DNA of 64,000 nt from JBBSJZ01 sp041739875. GTDB lineage: Bacteria; Planctomycetota; Planctomycetia; Pirellulales; Pirellulaceae. The notes under the pieces are model-generated. The model saw only the letters and a list, made by a program, of their open reading frames with translations. It was not told where the DNA came from and made no database searches. Below, one piece after another: positions 1 to 8,327 of this stretch (position 1 is its first letter; every line of letters begins with the position of its first letter). The translations under genes and the position numbers were made by a program. The stretch lies in assembly GCA_041739875.1 (NCBI GenBank), contig JBGSNA010000199.1, forward strand, positions 1 to 64,000, read 5' to 3'.

Positions 1-77
1 TCGGACAAGGTCGCGAAGTAAGCCTGGCTGCGTCGTTCGGCAGCCTCGTCGAGTTGATTTTGAAATGCAAATGCCAT
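1..77 (-). CDS. Partial hypothetical protein, N-terminus only
   Basis: An open frame runs off the left edge on the minus strand, starting at an ATG at 77. The first residues read MAFAFQNQLDEAAERR and continue for 25 codons without a stop, with charged and Ala-rich composition typical of a soluble protein start. A weak Shine-Dalgarno-like AGGGTG lies about 9 bases upstream of the ATG. Too little is visible to name a family. It would be divergent from the small gene at 166. Existence is inferred only from the open frame and the start context. Confidence 0.4.
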   Translation of the reverse strand, partial: MAFAFQNQLDEAAERRSQAYFATLS

Positions 78-165
78 CCGTGACACCCTAAAAAGTCAAA
101 GAAAATGGTAACCTGATCACACGTCTTACCAAGTCAAGCCAATCTCGTCACTTGATGTTCACGCG

Positions 166-453
166 ATGCTTGGTCAACAAGTTGAAGCACTTGCGTCCGG
201 TACGGCCAAGTTTGAAGCACGCCCTAATTTCAGCAAATTCAGCTGCGAGGTCGAAGACCTGGTTTTTGTGGAAACCATCGCTGTCTATCGCGGTGGAACT
301 CTACTCGGATTTGCTGATGTCGATGGCCAAGGATTTGCTGATCTCAATCTGGACACTCGCCTGGGGCATCGGGTTCCCAAAATGGCTGCAGGCAACCAAA
401 TACGCGTATTTGACTTTGACACCGGTGCATTAATCTTCACCGGACGATTTTAG
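166..453 (+). CDS. Small single-domain beta-sandwich-like protein, orphan copy of a dockerin-protein repeat domain
   Basis: This 95-residue product is one copy of the domain that occurs twice in the secreted dockerin protein at 11548-12606. The shared pattern is a leading 'xFE' strand, a central V-x-x-x-G-x-(L/V)-(L/V)-G, a 'D-G-x-G-x-A/K-L' turn, a Pro-containing stretch, then 'G-x-x-(I/V)-x-V' and a final 'L-x-x-G-x-F'. There is no signal peptide and the frame is open for 18 codons upstream of the ATG without another start, so the gene may be the surviving end of a larger secreted protein or a pseudogene fragment. The ATG at 166 is the only usual start in this frame. I do not know a function; the domain is common in planctomycete extracellular proteins. 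The domain match was made by eye. Confidence 0.5.
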   Translation: MLGQQVEALASGTAKFEARPNFSKFSCEVEDLVFVETIAVYRGGTLLGFADVDGQGFADLNLDTRLGHRVPKMAAGNQIRVFDFDTGALIFTGRF

Positions 454-761
454 GCTGCTCTCACCGAGTAACGCATAACTGACGACCCAAGCTTGGCTCT
501 TGGCCCCTGAGTTTTCACGGGCTCGAGGGCCACTTGTATAACCTGGTTATCGAGTCCTACCCTCGCATTCGCGATTCGTTGCCGGTGGCAAACTGCTCAC
601 GGATTAAAACGCATCGCGTCGCTCCGGTCGCGAGTTTGACATCTGTCCATTTCGCTGGTTGAATGTCTTGGCACCCTGAATTCGGCCTGTCACGCTTGGA
701 CTAAGTTTTTTGGCGGACGAATGCGATGTATTCAACTTTACTTCTTTAGACCGAACATTGC
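454..761. other. Intergenic region with a hairpin and the sigma-gene promoter
   Basis: The 308 bases between the small domain protein and the first sigma factor hold no convincing gene. An imperfect inverted repeat (TGGCCCCTGAG at 501-511 against CTCGAGGGCCA at 522-532, with a 10-base loop) could end transcription of the upstream gene, although no T tract follows. A sigma-70 type promoter is listed separately at 636-664. Confidence 0.4.
636..664 (+). promoter_or_regulatory. Sigma-70-like promoter upstream of the first ECF sigma gene
   Basis: TTGACA at 636-641 is a perfect -35 box, and TTGAAT at 659-664 matches four of six -10 positions with a 17-base spacer. Transcription would start near 671, leaving a leader of about 90 bases before the sigma gene at 762. 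Predicted by eye only. Confidence 0.45.
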
Positions 762-1373
762 ATGACCGAACCCGCCGAAACGACTGGAGGCGATGTTCCG
801 CAAGAGACTTCGGATCGCTCGCTGCTTGCGCGGGTGAAGGGCGGCAACGCGGATGCGGCAACCCAGTTGTACCTTCGCTATACGGAACGGCTCAATGACT
901 TTGCGATTGCCAAGAGTTCACGTGCACTCGCCGGCAAAGTGGAAGCTGAAGAAATCGTCCAGTCCGTGTTCGGCAGTTTCTTTCGAGGTACGAAGAACGG
1001 CTATTACGACATCCCAGATGGTGGCGAGTTGTGGGGTTTGTTTTTGATGATCACTCTCAACAAAATTCGAGCAAAAGGTGCCTTTCACCTTGCGGCGAAG
1101 CGAGACAGTCGTCTGACGAAAGGCAGCGACGTACTCGATGGTCATATCGGACGCGTTGAAAGCGGTGACCAGATTGCACTCAAGGCTCTGGAGATTTCGA
1201 TCAGTGAATCGCTCGAGAGTTTTCCAAGCAATTACCGAGTGATCGTCGACCTTCGGGTCCAAGGTTTTGAGATCGAGGACATCGCAAAACAAACCAAACA
1301 CTCCAAACGAACGGTAGAGCGAATCTTGCAGGAAATTCGAAAGAAACTGTCTCATTTAATGGATGATCAGTAA
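762..1373 (+). CDS. ECF sigma factor of the planctomycete kinase-linked type
   Basis: An RNA polymerase sigma factor of the extracytoplasmic function class, 203 residues. Region 2 is seen at about 30-115, including the core-binding stretch EAEEIVQSVFGSFFRG and a planctomycete-typical 'IPDGGELWGLFLMITLNKIR'. Region 4 with its helix-turn-helix is at about 145-200 (IEDIAKQTKHSKRTVERIL). No anti-sigma gene lies nearby. Instead the stop overlaps the start of a large Ser/Thr kinase by 11 bases, so the two are probably translated together and the kinase is the likely regulator of this sigma. A paralogue with the same partner lies at 7746-8327. The ATG at 762 gives a length close to that of the paralogue. 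Target promoters are unknown; the adjacent secreted protease is an obvious candidate. Confidence 0.9.
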   Translation: MTEPAETTGGDVPQETSDRSLLARVKGGNADAATQLYLRYTERLNDFAIAKSSRALAGKVEAEEIVQSVFGSFFRGTKNGYYDIPDGGELWGLFLMITLNKIRAKGAFHLAAKRDSRLTKGSDVLDGHIGRVESGDQIALKALEISISESLESFPSNYRVIVDLRVQGFEIEDIAKQTKHSKRTVERILQEIRKKLSHLMDDQ

Positions 1374-4300
1374 CATGCCTGAAAGTTTGCCTCTTCAGTT
1401 TTTATTGAACGCGGCGGTTGGTGCATTTGAATTAAAAATGGAGAGCGGCCAGGAGTGCTGCGTCACCGAACTTGCGAATTTCCTGCCACCGATTAACCAC
1501 TGCGAGTATCGCGACACGCTTGTGGAACTGGTGCGCGTTGATTTGGAATACGGATGGAGCCGAGGCACTCCCAAGTTGCTCGACGAGTATTTCCACCACT
1601 TCCCAGATTTGAAGAAGCAGTCGCAAATGCTCAATGCGGTTTGCTTCGAGGAGCATCGCCAGAAAATCTTAGCGGGCCGCCAATCCGACGCGAGAAGTTA
1701 CGAATCGTTGTACGGCGTGAGTGTTGATGACTGGCGTTTGTCGCGTTCTGTGCCAACGTCGTCACATCGATTAATGGATGACGCGCAAGACAAGATGGAC
1801 GGTTTACCATCCGTTGGAGATTCGTTTCTTGGATTCGAATTGATAGCCGAGCTTGGACGTGGATCATTTGCTCGCGTGTTTCTCGCACGACAATTATCGT
1901 TGTCGAACCGAATGGTCGCGCTCAAGGTAACGAAAAATCGGTACAGCGACTCGAAAACGCTGGCGAGATTGCAGCACACAAACATCATCCCAGTTTACTC
2001 GGTCCAGCAACACCGAGACTGGGAAGCAATCTGTATGCCGTATTTTGGTGCGCTGACGGTTAACCATCTGCTCGGCAAGATTCGTCGACAGCCGTCTTTG
2101 CCGCCTTCAGGCAAGTTCATCCACGATACGGTTGTTGATGTACGCAGAGCGACATTGCGAGATATAGATGGTTTTACAAGAGATACGCGTAGTGAGACGA
2201 GTGCTCCGGAGTCACCAGCACCACAGATCCATGCAGAGAGCTTTCATGCACTAACAGGCATGTCGTATACGAAATCGATTCTGTTGATTGCAAAGAAACT
2301 CGCATCGGGACTAGCTTACGCGCATTCCCGAGGAATTGTTCATCGCGATTTGAAGCCCGCCAATTTGCTGCTGTCAGACGACGGAGAGCCGATGATCCTT
2401 GACTTTAATTTGTCAATGGATTTCGTGGGTGATTCAGACGTATCTCAAGAGTTTATTGGTGGGACACTGCCGTACATGGCACCGGAACAGCTCGCGAACT
2501 TTGAGCGTCAATCCAAAAGCATTGCTGATCCGCGTAGCGACTTGTTTTCACTCGGCATCGTTCTGTACGAGTTACTTATCGGAACGTCACCTTACACCAT
2601 GCATCAGGGCAATCTTGGGGATGTCATCTCCAAGAGCATTGCTGATCGACAGCGTGGTCCGCTTTGGATAGGCCATCGTGAAGCGACAGTTTCGCCGGCC
2701 ATTGAATCCATTCTCGCCAAGTGCTTAACACCTCAGGTCGAAGATCGGTATCAGACCGCTCAAGCTCTTGTTGATGACTTGGAATGTCAACTCAACGACT
2801 TGCCTCTGCGTCATGCACCCGAGCGATCACTGCAAGAGCGAGCTCAGAAGTGGGTGCGGCGTCACCCACGCGTGATGTCGGTGAGTGGAGTCGTTGCCGC
2901 TGCCGCAGTGCTGTTGCTCGCGATGATGTCCGTACTGGCCATCCGCAACGAGCGCCTCGCAAGTTTCGAGTCGCAAGTCACTTGGAAAGCGTTCCAAGAC
3001 TTAGTGCGTGATGCCAAAGTAAAAGTGACGCGTTCCGCGGTCGCTGAATCTAGCGCCGTCAACGAATCGATCGCGGCATGTGACGCAGCGTTAAACGTGT
3101 ACCGGATTGATGCGACCCAGCTATGGAAGTCATTGCCGTCTGTAGAGAAGTTGGAGTCAGAACAACGTAGCCAATTGTCACGCGATGCCGCCGAGCTGCT
3201 GTTTCACAAGGCAACATCGCTCGGACTGAAAACAGACTTTGCTACGGGCTCGTCAGAGAAAGAGCAGATTCGTTCGTCGGCACTCTCGATCAACGAGCTC
3301 GCACGTGATTTTTATCAAGACACCGAGTTTGAAGCGTCACTCGAGCGGCAATCTAAATGGCTCAGTCAAGAACCGATCGTCATCGCAGAATCGCTCAGTC
3401 CTAGTGAACTTGCGAGTGCTTCGACGCGGAACATTTGCGAGCAAGCGAGTCTGCTGTCGGCTCAGCGTCGCTTTCGAGAGGCTTCTCATTTGTGGCAGAC
3501 GGCATCAATGCGCGATCCACAAAACTTGTGGGTGTGGCACGGTCTCGGATATTCGCTTGAGCAAATCGGTTCATACTCGCGTGCGGCGGAGTGCTACAGT
3601 GTTTGCATTTCCTTGAACCCGAAGGACTTCACTTGGTACTTCAATCGCGGCAACACTCGCATTCGGTCGAACGAGTTCGAGCTGGCTGCGGCTGATTTTA
3701 CAAAAGCGATTGAACTCGATCCCGACAACCCTGAGTCGCACATCAATCGGGCAATCGCACTGCTTGAACTTCAACAGCACAGCGCCGCTCAGGTGGACAT
3801 CAATGAAGCGATCTCACTCGGTTTTGATGATCCCCAGGTTTACTTGCTATTGGCTCAATCGAGTGAAGAACTTGGCAATCGTAAGGCGGCTGATAGCGCT
3901 CGTGTCAAAGCAGATTCCAGCGTGCCCAAGAATGCTGCGTCGTGGATCGCGCGAGGTGTCTCGCATGCAAGCTTGAACCCCGAGCAAGCCCTTCAAGATT
4001 TTGATAAAGCATTGCAATTGAACGCCCACAGTTTGCCGGCACTAGAAAGCAAAGCGAGCGTGCTTGCGGAAACGCTGCGGAAAACTGACGACGCGATTGG
4101 CGTGCTCGATGAAGCGGTGCGACTGTTTCCCGAAGCGGCTGAGATACGAGCCGGTCGAGGTGTCTTGCACGCTCGTTTGATTCAAACGTCCCAGGCACTT
4201 CACGACGCGCAGCACGCTTTGAGCTTAGATTCGTCTCCGGCCGTCATGTATCGCGTCGCTGGGATTTACTCGCTTTTATCAACGGATTCAGACGAGCATC

Positions 4301-4473
4301 GCCAAAGGGCCACGGAGCTACTCGCATTGTCGCTTAACGCGGGGTACGGTGCTGAATGGCTCGACACCGACCCAGATTTAGATGCGATTCGAACTTTTCC
4401 GGATTTTCGCAAACTGCGGGAAGCGGCTGGTGTTTTTCAAAGACATTCGATACGATACATAGGTTTAGATTGA
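1363..4473 (+). CDS. Membrane Ser/Thr protein kinase with TPR tail, sigma-coupled
   Basis: A 1036-residue Hanks-type kinase. After a roughly 150-residue N-terminal region, the glycine loop is GRGSFARVF and the ATP lysine is K188 in VALKV. The catalytic loop HRDLKPAN starts at residue 327, and TLPYMAPEQL follows in the activation segment. Two features are unusual: the magnesium motif reads DFN (347-349) instead of DFG, and the segment between K188 and 'HTNIIPVYSV' is short enough that helix C appears reduced, while an insert follows the hinge. A membrane segment of about 22 residues near 505-527 is followed by a periplasmic-side or outer region with TPR repeats from about 700 onward. It overlaps the sigma factor by 11 bases; an alternative ATG lies at 1375. 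Its paralogue is at 8324. It probably senses through the TPR part and acts on the coupled sigma, by inference. Confidence 0.88.
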   Translation: MISNMPESLPLQFLLNAAVGAFELKMESGQECCVTELANFLPPINHCEYRDTLVELVRVDLEYGWSRGTPKLLDEYFHHFPDLKKQSQMLNAVCFEEHRQKILAGRQSDARSYESLYGVSVDDWRLSRSVPTSSHRLMDDAQDKMDGLPSVGDSFLGFELIAELGRGSFARVFLARQLSLSNRMVALKVTKNRYSDSKTLARLQHTNIIPVYSVQQHRDWEAICMPYFGALTVNHLLGKIRRQPSLPPSGKFIHDTVVDVRRATLRDIDGFTRDTRSETSAPESPAPQIHAESFHALTGMSYTKSILLIAKKLASGLAYAHSRGIVHRDLKPANLLLSDDGEPMILDFNLSMDFVGDSDVSQEFIGGTLPYMAPEQLANFERQSKSIADPRSDLFSLGIVLYELLIGTSPYTMHQGNLGDVISKSIADRQRGPLWIGHREATVSPAIESILAKCLTPQVEDRYQTAQALVDDLECQLNDLPLRHAPERSLQERAQKWVRRHPRVMSVSGVVAAAAVLLLAMMSVLAIRNERLASFESQVTWKAFQDLVRDAKVKVTRSAVAESSAVNESIAACDAALNVYRIDATQLWKSLPSVEKLESEQRSQLSRDAAELLFHKATSLGLKTDFATGSSEKEQIRSSALSINELARDFYQDTEFEASLERQSKWLSQEPIVIAESLSPSELASASTRNICEQASLLSAQRRFREASHLWQTASMRDPQNLWVWHGLGYSLEQIGSYSRAAECYSVCISLNPKDFTWYFNRGNTRIRSNEFELAAADFTKAIELDPDNPESHINRAIALLELQQHSAAQVDINEAISLGFDDPQVYLLLAQSSEELGNRKAADSARVKADSSVPKNAASWIARGVSHASLNPEQALQDFDKALQLNAHSLPALESKASVLAETLRKTDDAIGVLDEAVRLFPEAAEIRAGRGVLHARLIQTSQALHDAQHALSLDSSPAVMYRVAGIYSLLSTDSDEHRQRATELLALSLNAGYGAEWLDTDPDLDAIRTFPDFRKLREAAGVFQRHSIRYIGLD

Positions 4474-4497
4474 CAAAGTTGCAAGACTAAACGCACC

Positions 4498-6963
4498 ATG
4501 TTTCCTCGTAGAAAACATCTTTCATTGGAACGTTTAGAGCGGCGAGATTTGCTCGCTGCTTTCGCTGTGCCATGGCCAGAGATCGACCATCTGCGATTGA
4601 GCTTCGTTCCCGACGGAACTCAAGCTGGCGATAGCAAAAGCGACCTGTTTCAATTGCTTGAGCAAGTGGTGCCTAACGTTGATGCTCAGCTGGCAGTGTT
4701 GAGAGCATTTCAAACTTGGGCAGTGGAGACGAGTGCGAATATCGGCTTGGTTTCGGATCAAGGCCAACCGATCGGTACGTTGGGTTTTAAACAGGGTGAT
4801 GTTCGTTTCGGTGATGTGCGTGTTGGTGCGTTTCCGATGGCCGGCGACGTCCTCGCGATCGCAAACCCTTACGACCCATTCATCGCGAATACTTGGGTGG
4901 GTGACGTCTTCCTGAACAGCGCTAGCTCGGCATTAGTGAATGCGGACGACCCAAGTGGTACGTTGTACTCGATCATGTTGCACGAGGCAGGACACGTGTT
5001 CGGCATCGGACATAGTGTCGACCCAGCGTCTCCCATGTTTCCGAGCTTCCAAAGTACATCCACAGTTCTCACGCCTGCCGACATAGCTCCACTTCGATCC
5101 CTTTATAGTTCTCGAGAGGCTGATGACTTTGAAGGCGATATCGGAAATGATTCGACGACAGACGCAGTAAACATAGATCTTGTCGACACGAACGGGCGGC
5201 TGATTGCTCCAGAGTGGAGCGCTGATATCAGATCACTCACCGACATCGATACGTTTGCTTTTGTCGTCGCGAACAATGTCACTTCGATCATGGTTGATCT
5301 GCACGCCTCTGGAACCAGCCTGTTAACGGCGAAGCTATCCGTATTGAACGATCGCGGCGAAGTCGTGGACGCAGTGTTCGCGAGGGATCCGCGAGACAAT
5401 GATCTGTCACTGGTGATACCCAATGTTCAAACGGGACAACGGTATTTCGTGCAAGTAGAATCGGCTGATGAAAGCGTGTTCGGCATTGGCTCGTACCAAT
5501 TGCATGTCACGCCAGGCTCCACCTCAAGTGCGATTCCGCTGGAGCACGTGATGGAAATGACCGAATTGCCCGTATTGGCCGAAGAGGAATTGCTCGTAAC
5601 GACACCGGGATACGTTGAACACACCTACTACGAGATCGCTGGACGACTGACTCCCGCTCATTCCTCTCAGTTATTCCGAGTCCGTTCACCGAGTGTGGCG
5701 CCAGAACTCAGCAACGTCTTTACGATCGTTCTTACTGCGGAAACGGGCTCGATCGATGAGCTTGCCGTTACAGCGATGGACACGAGTGGCAATCAGGTCG
5801 CACTTACGCCAATTCCGAGCCAAAATGGCAAACTCGAGTTGCAAGTCGAGAATGTCGCGTCAGGTGTCGACTATCTAATTCTAGTTCATGCCACTGATCC
5901 GCTAGCGGTCAATTTGATCTATGAAATCGAGGTTGATTTTGCACAGGACGGACGTCGATTGAAGACGCTCGTGAATGATTCTTTAGACAACAGTCAACCG
6001 ACGTATGAGTTTCAGTATCACGTTGAACAAAGTGGACAGTTTCACTTTGTCGTCTCCGCTTCGGATTGGAGCGATCCCAATGAGTCTGGGCTGCAGATGC
6101 GAGTGGTGGATTCGATGGGCCAAACTCGTTCGTTGACTCCGATTCGTGACGGAAGTTCCATTTGGTTGGATTTTTTCCTGAACCAAGGAGACTATTTTTT
6201 CGAGTTCTCATCGACTGGTCGATCGTCATCGGCGAGCGTGCTGTTTCAACTCGATGCCGAGTCGCAAAGTTCACCGATTGGGCCGCAGTTGCGAGATACC
6301 ACGCGAGAACCTGTGGACACAGCGAAAGCGTCAGCCTTGTTGCCATTGGTGAATCACTGGGTTCCGGGGCTCACGGTTGTGTCCGGTGATAGCCCCGTTG
6401 TGCCAAGCCGGTCAACGCCGCGGTTCGCTATCGAACTGCGTTCATCCAAGATATCTCGCATTGTGGAATCGTTCGAAGAAAGTCGATTTGACAGCCGCTC
6501 GCAAAAAGTCGAAGACGATCCTGACTCGCTGGACTCTCGCGTGTTGCCATTGGAGTTCCTACCGCACAAACGTCCACAGAAAGATTCTGGACGCATGCAG
6601 CCTCCATCGTCTCGTCGCTCCGGAAAGCAATCCGTTTCGTCGAATGAAATCGAGCAACAGCAAATGCGTGACGCGGCAACGGAACAACCCACAGCAGATC
6701 CAGAGAGGACACGGTCACCGTCGGCAGAGGCAATCGGCAGGGACGACTCAATCATTAACACTCAAGCTCGGGATATAGCGTCAGAATCTTCCGCTGACGC
6801 TTTCTTCCAGTTCTTTGACGACGATGAGCATCCGATGCGGCGATCTCCGCTACTAACCGCAGCGGCACTTGTGTTCGGCAGCATCACAGTGATGGCAAGT
6901 CAACGCCGCACCACGTCATTTCCGTCTACCGGCGGACAATTTCGCCTCGAACGGATTCAATAG
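4498..6963 (+). CDS. Secreted matrixin-like zinc metalloprotease with C-terminal membrane segment
   Basis: An 821-residue exported protein. The N-terminus RRKHLSLERLERRDLLAA is the planctomycete LEPR-XLL-like surface protein motif. The zinc site HEAGHVFGIGH begins at residue 162 and is followed by the Met-turn-like SPMF, matching the HExxHxxGxxH signature of M10-type metzincins. Beyond it come several beta-rich segments of about 110 residues resembling pre-peptidase C-terminal domains (for example 'DIDTFAFVVANN' and 'YFVQVESADES'), then a charged, low-complexity stretch of about 200 residues and a hydrophobic segment near the end (LLTAAALVFGSITVMA), which could anchor it. It starts 24 bases after the kinase stop, so the three genes probably form one operon. 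The related protease at 12657 shares the first 230 residues but ends in a dockerin instead of an anchor. Confidence 0.82.
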   Translation: MFPRRKHLSLERLERRDLLAAFAVPWPEIDHLRLSFVPDGTQAGDSKSDLFQLLEQVVPNVDAQLAVLRAFQTWAVETSANIGLVSDQGQPIGTLGFKQGDVRFGDVRVGAFPMAGDVLAIANPYDPFIANTWVGDVFLNSASSALVNADDPSGTLYSIMLHEAGHVFGIGHSVDPASPMFPSFQSTSTVLTPADIAPLRSLYSSREADDFEGDIGNDSTTDAVNIDLVDTNGRLIAPEWSADIRSLTDIDTFAFVVANNVTSIMVDLHASGTSLLTAKLSVLNDRGEVVDAVFARDPRDNDLSLVIPNVQTGQRYFVQVESADESVFGIGSYQLHVTPGSTSSAIPLEHVMEMTELPVLAEEELLVTTPGYVEHTYYEIAGRLTPAHSSQLFRVRSPSVAPELSNVFTIVLTAETGSIDELAVTAMDTSGNQVALTPIPSQNGKLELQVENVASGVDYLILVHATDPLAVNLIYEIEVDFAQDGRRLKTLVNDSLDNSQPTYEFQYHVEQSGQFHFVVSASDWSDPNESGLQMRVVDSMGQTRSLTPIRDGSSIWLDFFLNQGDYFFEFSSTGRSSSASVLFQLDAESQSSPIGPQLRDTTREPVDTAKASALLPLVNHWVPGLTVVSGDSPVVPSRSTPRFAIELRSSKISRIVESFEESRFDSRSQKVEDDPDSLDSRVLPLEFLPHKRPQKDSGRMQPPSSRRSGKQSVSSNEIEQQQMRDAATEQPTADPERTRSPSAEAIGRDDSIINTQARDIASESSADAFFQFFDDDEHPMRRSPLLTAAALVFGSITVMASQRRTTSFPSTGGQFRLERIQ

Positions 6964-7659
6964 ATTGCGCTACAGGCAGTCGCCAAGCATCGCCTAACCG
7001 GCTGCGCAGGATTTCACTTTCTTTCGCGTCGAGCTCGTTGATATACCAGCAATGTGGAACGATCGATGCTTCGTTCTGAGGTTCGCACCAACGGCAGTTC
7101 CGTGTTGAAAAAGATTCGATAACGAACGAGGCTATCATATCGAGTGCCCAGGATTCCCCTCAGTGCGTTGCGGCTTACTGCGATTTTTACCATCGGTCAA
7201 CACGTTGACACCTGAGCCCGTGCATTCATCAAATCCAAGCGATTGCTGATAGCAGTCACTTCAGCAGTCTGCATCGAAATACCTATGGGTGCAAGTTGCT
7301 TGAGTAACCGTTGAAATTCGCATCCAGATCTGTTCAGCTCAAATTAATCGACGAGTCTTGAATCGACGATGCATGATAGATCGGTTCGCAACCCAATCTG
7401 AATTTTCAGCCCATCCAAGTTCGTAATGCACTCTCACCGTGCATCAATGAGCCGCAAACCCGTACCGCCTTGCTTCACTACTAAACTCGCAAAACGTTGA
7501 AAATCATTTAAGTATCGGCAATTGCAAAGAAAGCCGATAATTCTTGGCGGATGCAAGCACTCGTTCCTACTCCTATAACGTGAGACTCGAACAAGTCACC
7601 GAGAATGTTTCGCCAACTCGGTCACGAAATGAAATAACGGCGATCATCGTTAAGACGCT
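6964..7659. other. Long intergenic region, no confident gene
   Basis: About 700 bases separate the two cassettes. A 70-codon minus-strand frame (6926-7138) with no clear ribosome-binding site is the best candidate gene but I could not support it. Short, interrupted minus-strand frames between 7140 and 7440 look like decayed coding sequence of unknown origin. An inverted repeat TATCGGC ... GCCGATA lies near 7515-7539, just before TTGGCGGATGCA, which resembles TTGGCGGACGAATG upstream of the first sigma gene (about 710-724) and might be a shared regulatory element. Confidence 0.3.
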
Positions 7660-7688
7660 TTGGTTTTTAGTCCCAGTTGACTTACAAT
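7660..7688 (+). promoter_or_regulatory. Sigma-70-like promoter upstream of the second ECF sigma gene
   Basis: TTGGTT at 7660-7665 and TACAAT at 7683-7688 are separated by 17 bases. The -10 box matches five of six consensus positions, the -35 box three or four. Transcription would begin near 7695, so translation cannot start at the TTG at 7677; this supports the ATG at 7722 or 7746 for the sigma factor. Confidence 0.4.
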
Positions 7689-7745
7689 GTTCGTGGGCTC
7701 CAATTGAGAGCTCCGAAGAAAATGGGTCCAACACTTGATCGAACC

Positions 7746-8327
7746 ATGAACACCTCCGAGCCACCGCCAAAAAAACCAGCGAGTGATGCAACACTATTGG
7801 TACGTTTTCAAGCGGGGGATGAGGACGCAGCGACGGCATTGTACACGCGGTATGCAAGGCAATTGCTCTCGCTTGCCAATCGAAATTCAGCTGAGGCACT
7901 GGGGACGCGTGTTGATCCTGAGGATATTGTTCAGTCCATTTTTCGAACCTTCTTTCGTCGTGCCGCGCAAGGACACTACCAGATCCCCGATGGTGAAGAG
8001 CTTTGGAAATTGCTGCTCATCATCGCTCTGAATAAAGTGCGCTCGGTTGCCGAGTATCACCGAGCGCTCAAGCGTTCAATGGCGAGTACGCAATCAATCG
8101 GTAGCTACGACGTGAGCGACGCTCGAGATTCATCTGAGATGCTACGCATGACAATTGATGAAGTTCTTGCTGACTTGCCAGGAGAACACCAGAGCATCGT
8201 TCGTGATCGCATCGATGGTTTCGAAATTGCTGAGATCGCTCAACGCAACTTGGCTGCGAGACGCAGTGTCGAACGGGTGCTGCAAGGTTTTCGACATCGC
8301 TTACGCGCGTCGTTGGATTTGACATGA
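7746..8327 (+). CDS. ECF sigma factor, paralogue of the one at 762
   Basis: A 193-residue ECF sigma factor closely resembling the product at 762-1373. Region 2 includes DPEDIVQSIFRTFFRR and 'IPDGEELWKLLLIIALNKVR'; region 4 ends in a helix-turn-helix with RRSVERVLQGFRHRL. The frame is open back to a TTG at 7677, but a predicted promoter overlaps that point. Of the ATGs at 7722 and 7746, the second gives an N-terminus matching the paralogue in length, and I use it with some doubt. The stop overlaps the next start in ATGA, so sigma and kinase are translationally coupled here as in the first cassette. No anti-sigma factor is present. Confidence 0.88.
   Translation: MNTSEPPPKKPASDATLLVRFQAGDEDAATALYTRYARQLLSLANRNSAEALGTRVDPEDIVQSIFRTFFRRAAQGHYQIPDGEELWKLLLIIALNKVRSVAEYHRALKRSMASTQSIGSYDVSDARDSSEMLRMTIDEVLADLPGEHQSIVRDRIDGFEIAEIAQRNLAARRSVERVLQGFRHRLRASLDLT

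Noticed and set aside
6926..7138. 70-residue minus-strand gene after the first protease
   Set aside because: It overlaps the protease end in antisense, has no ribosome-binding site and no recognised family; too weak to call.
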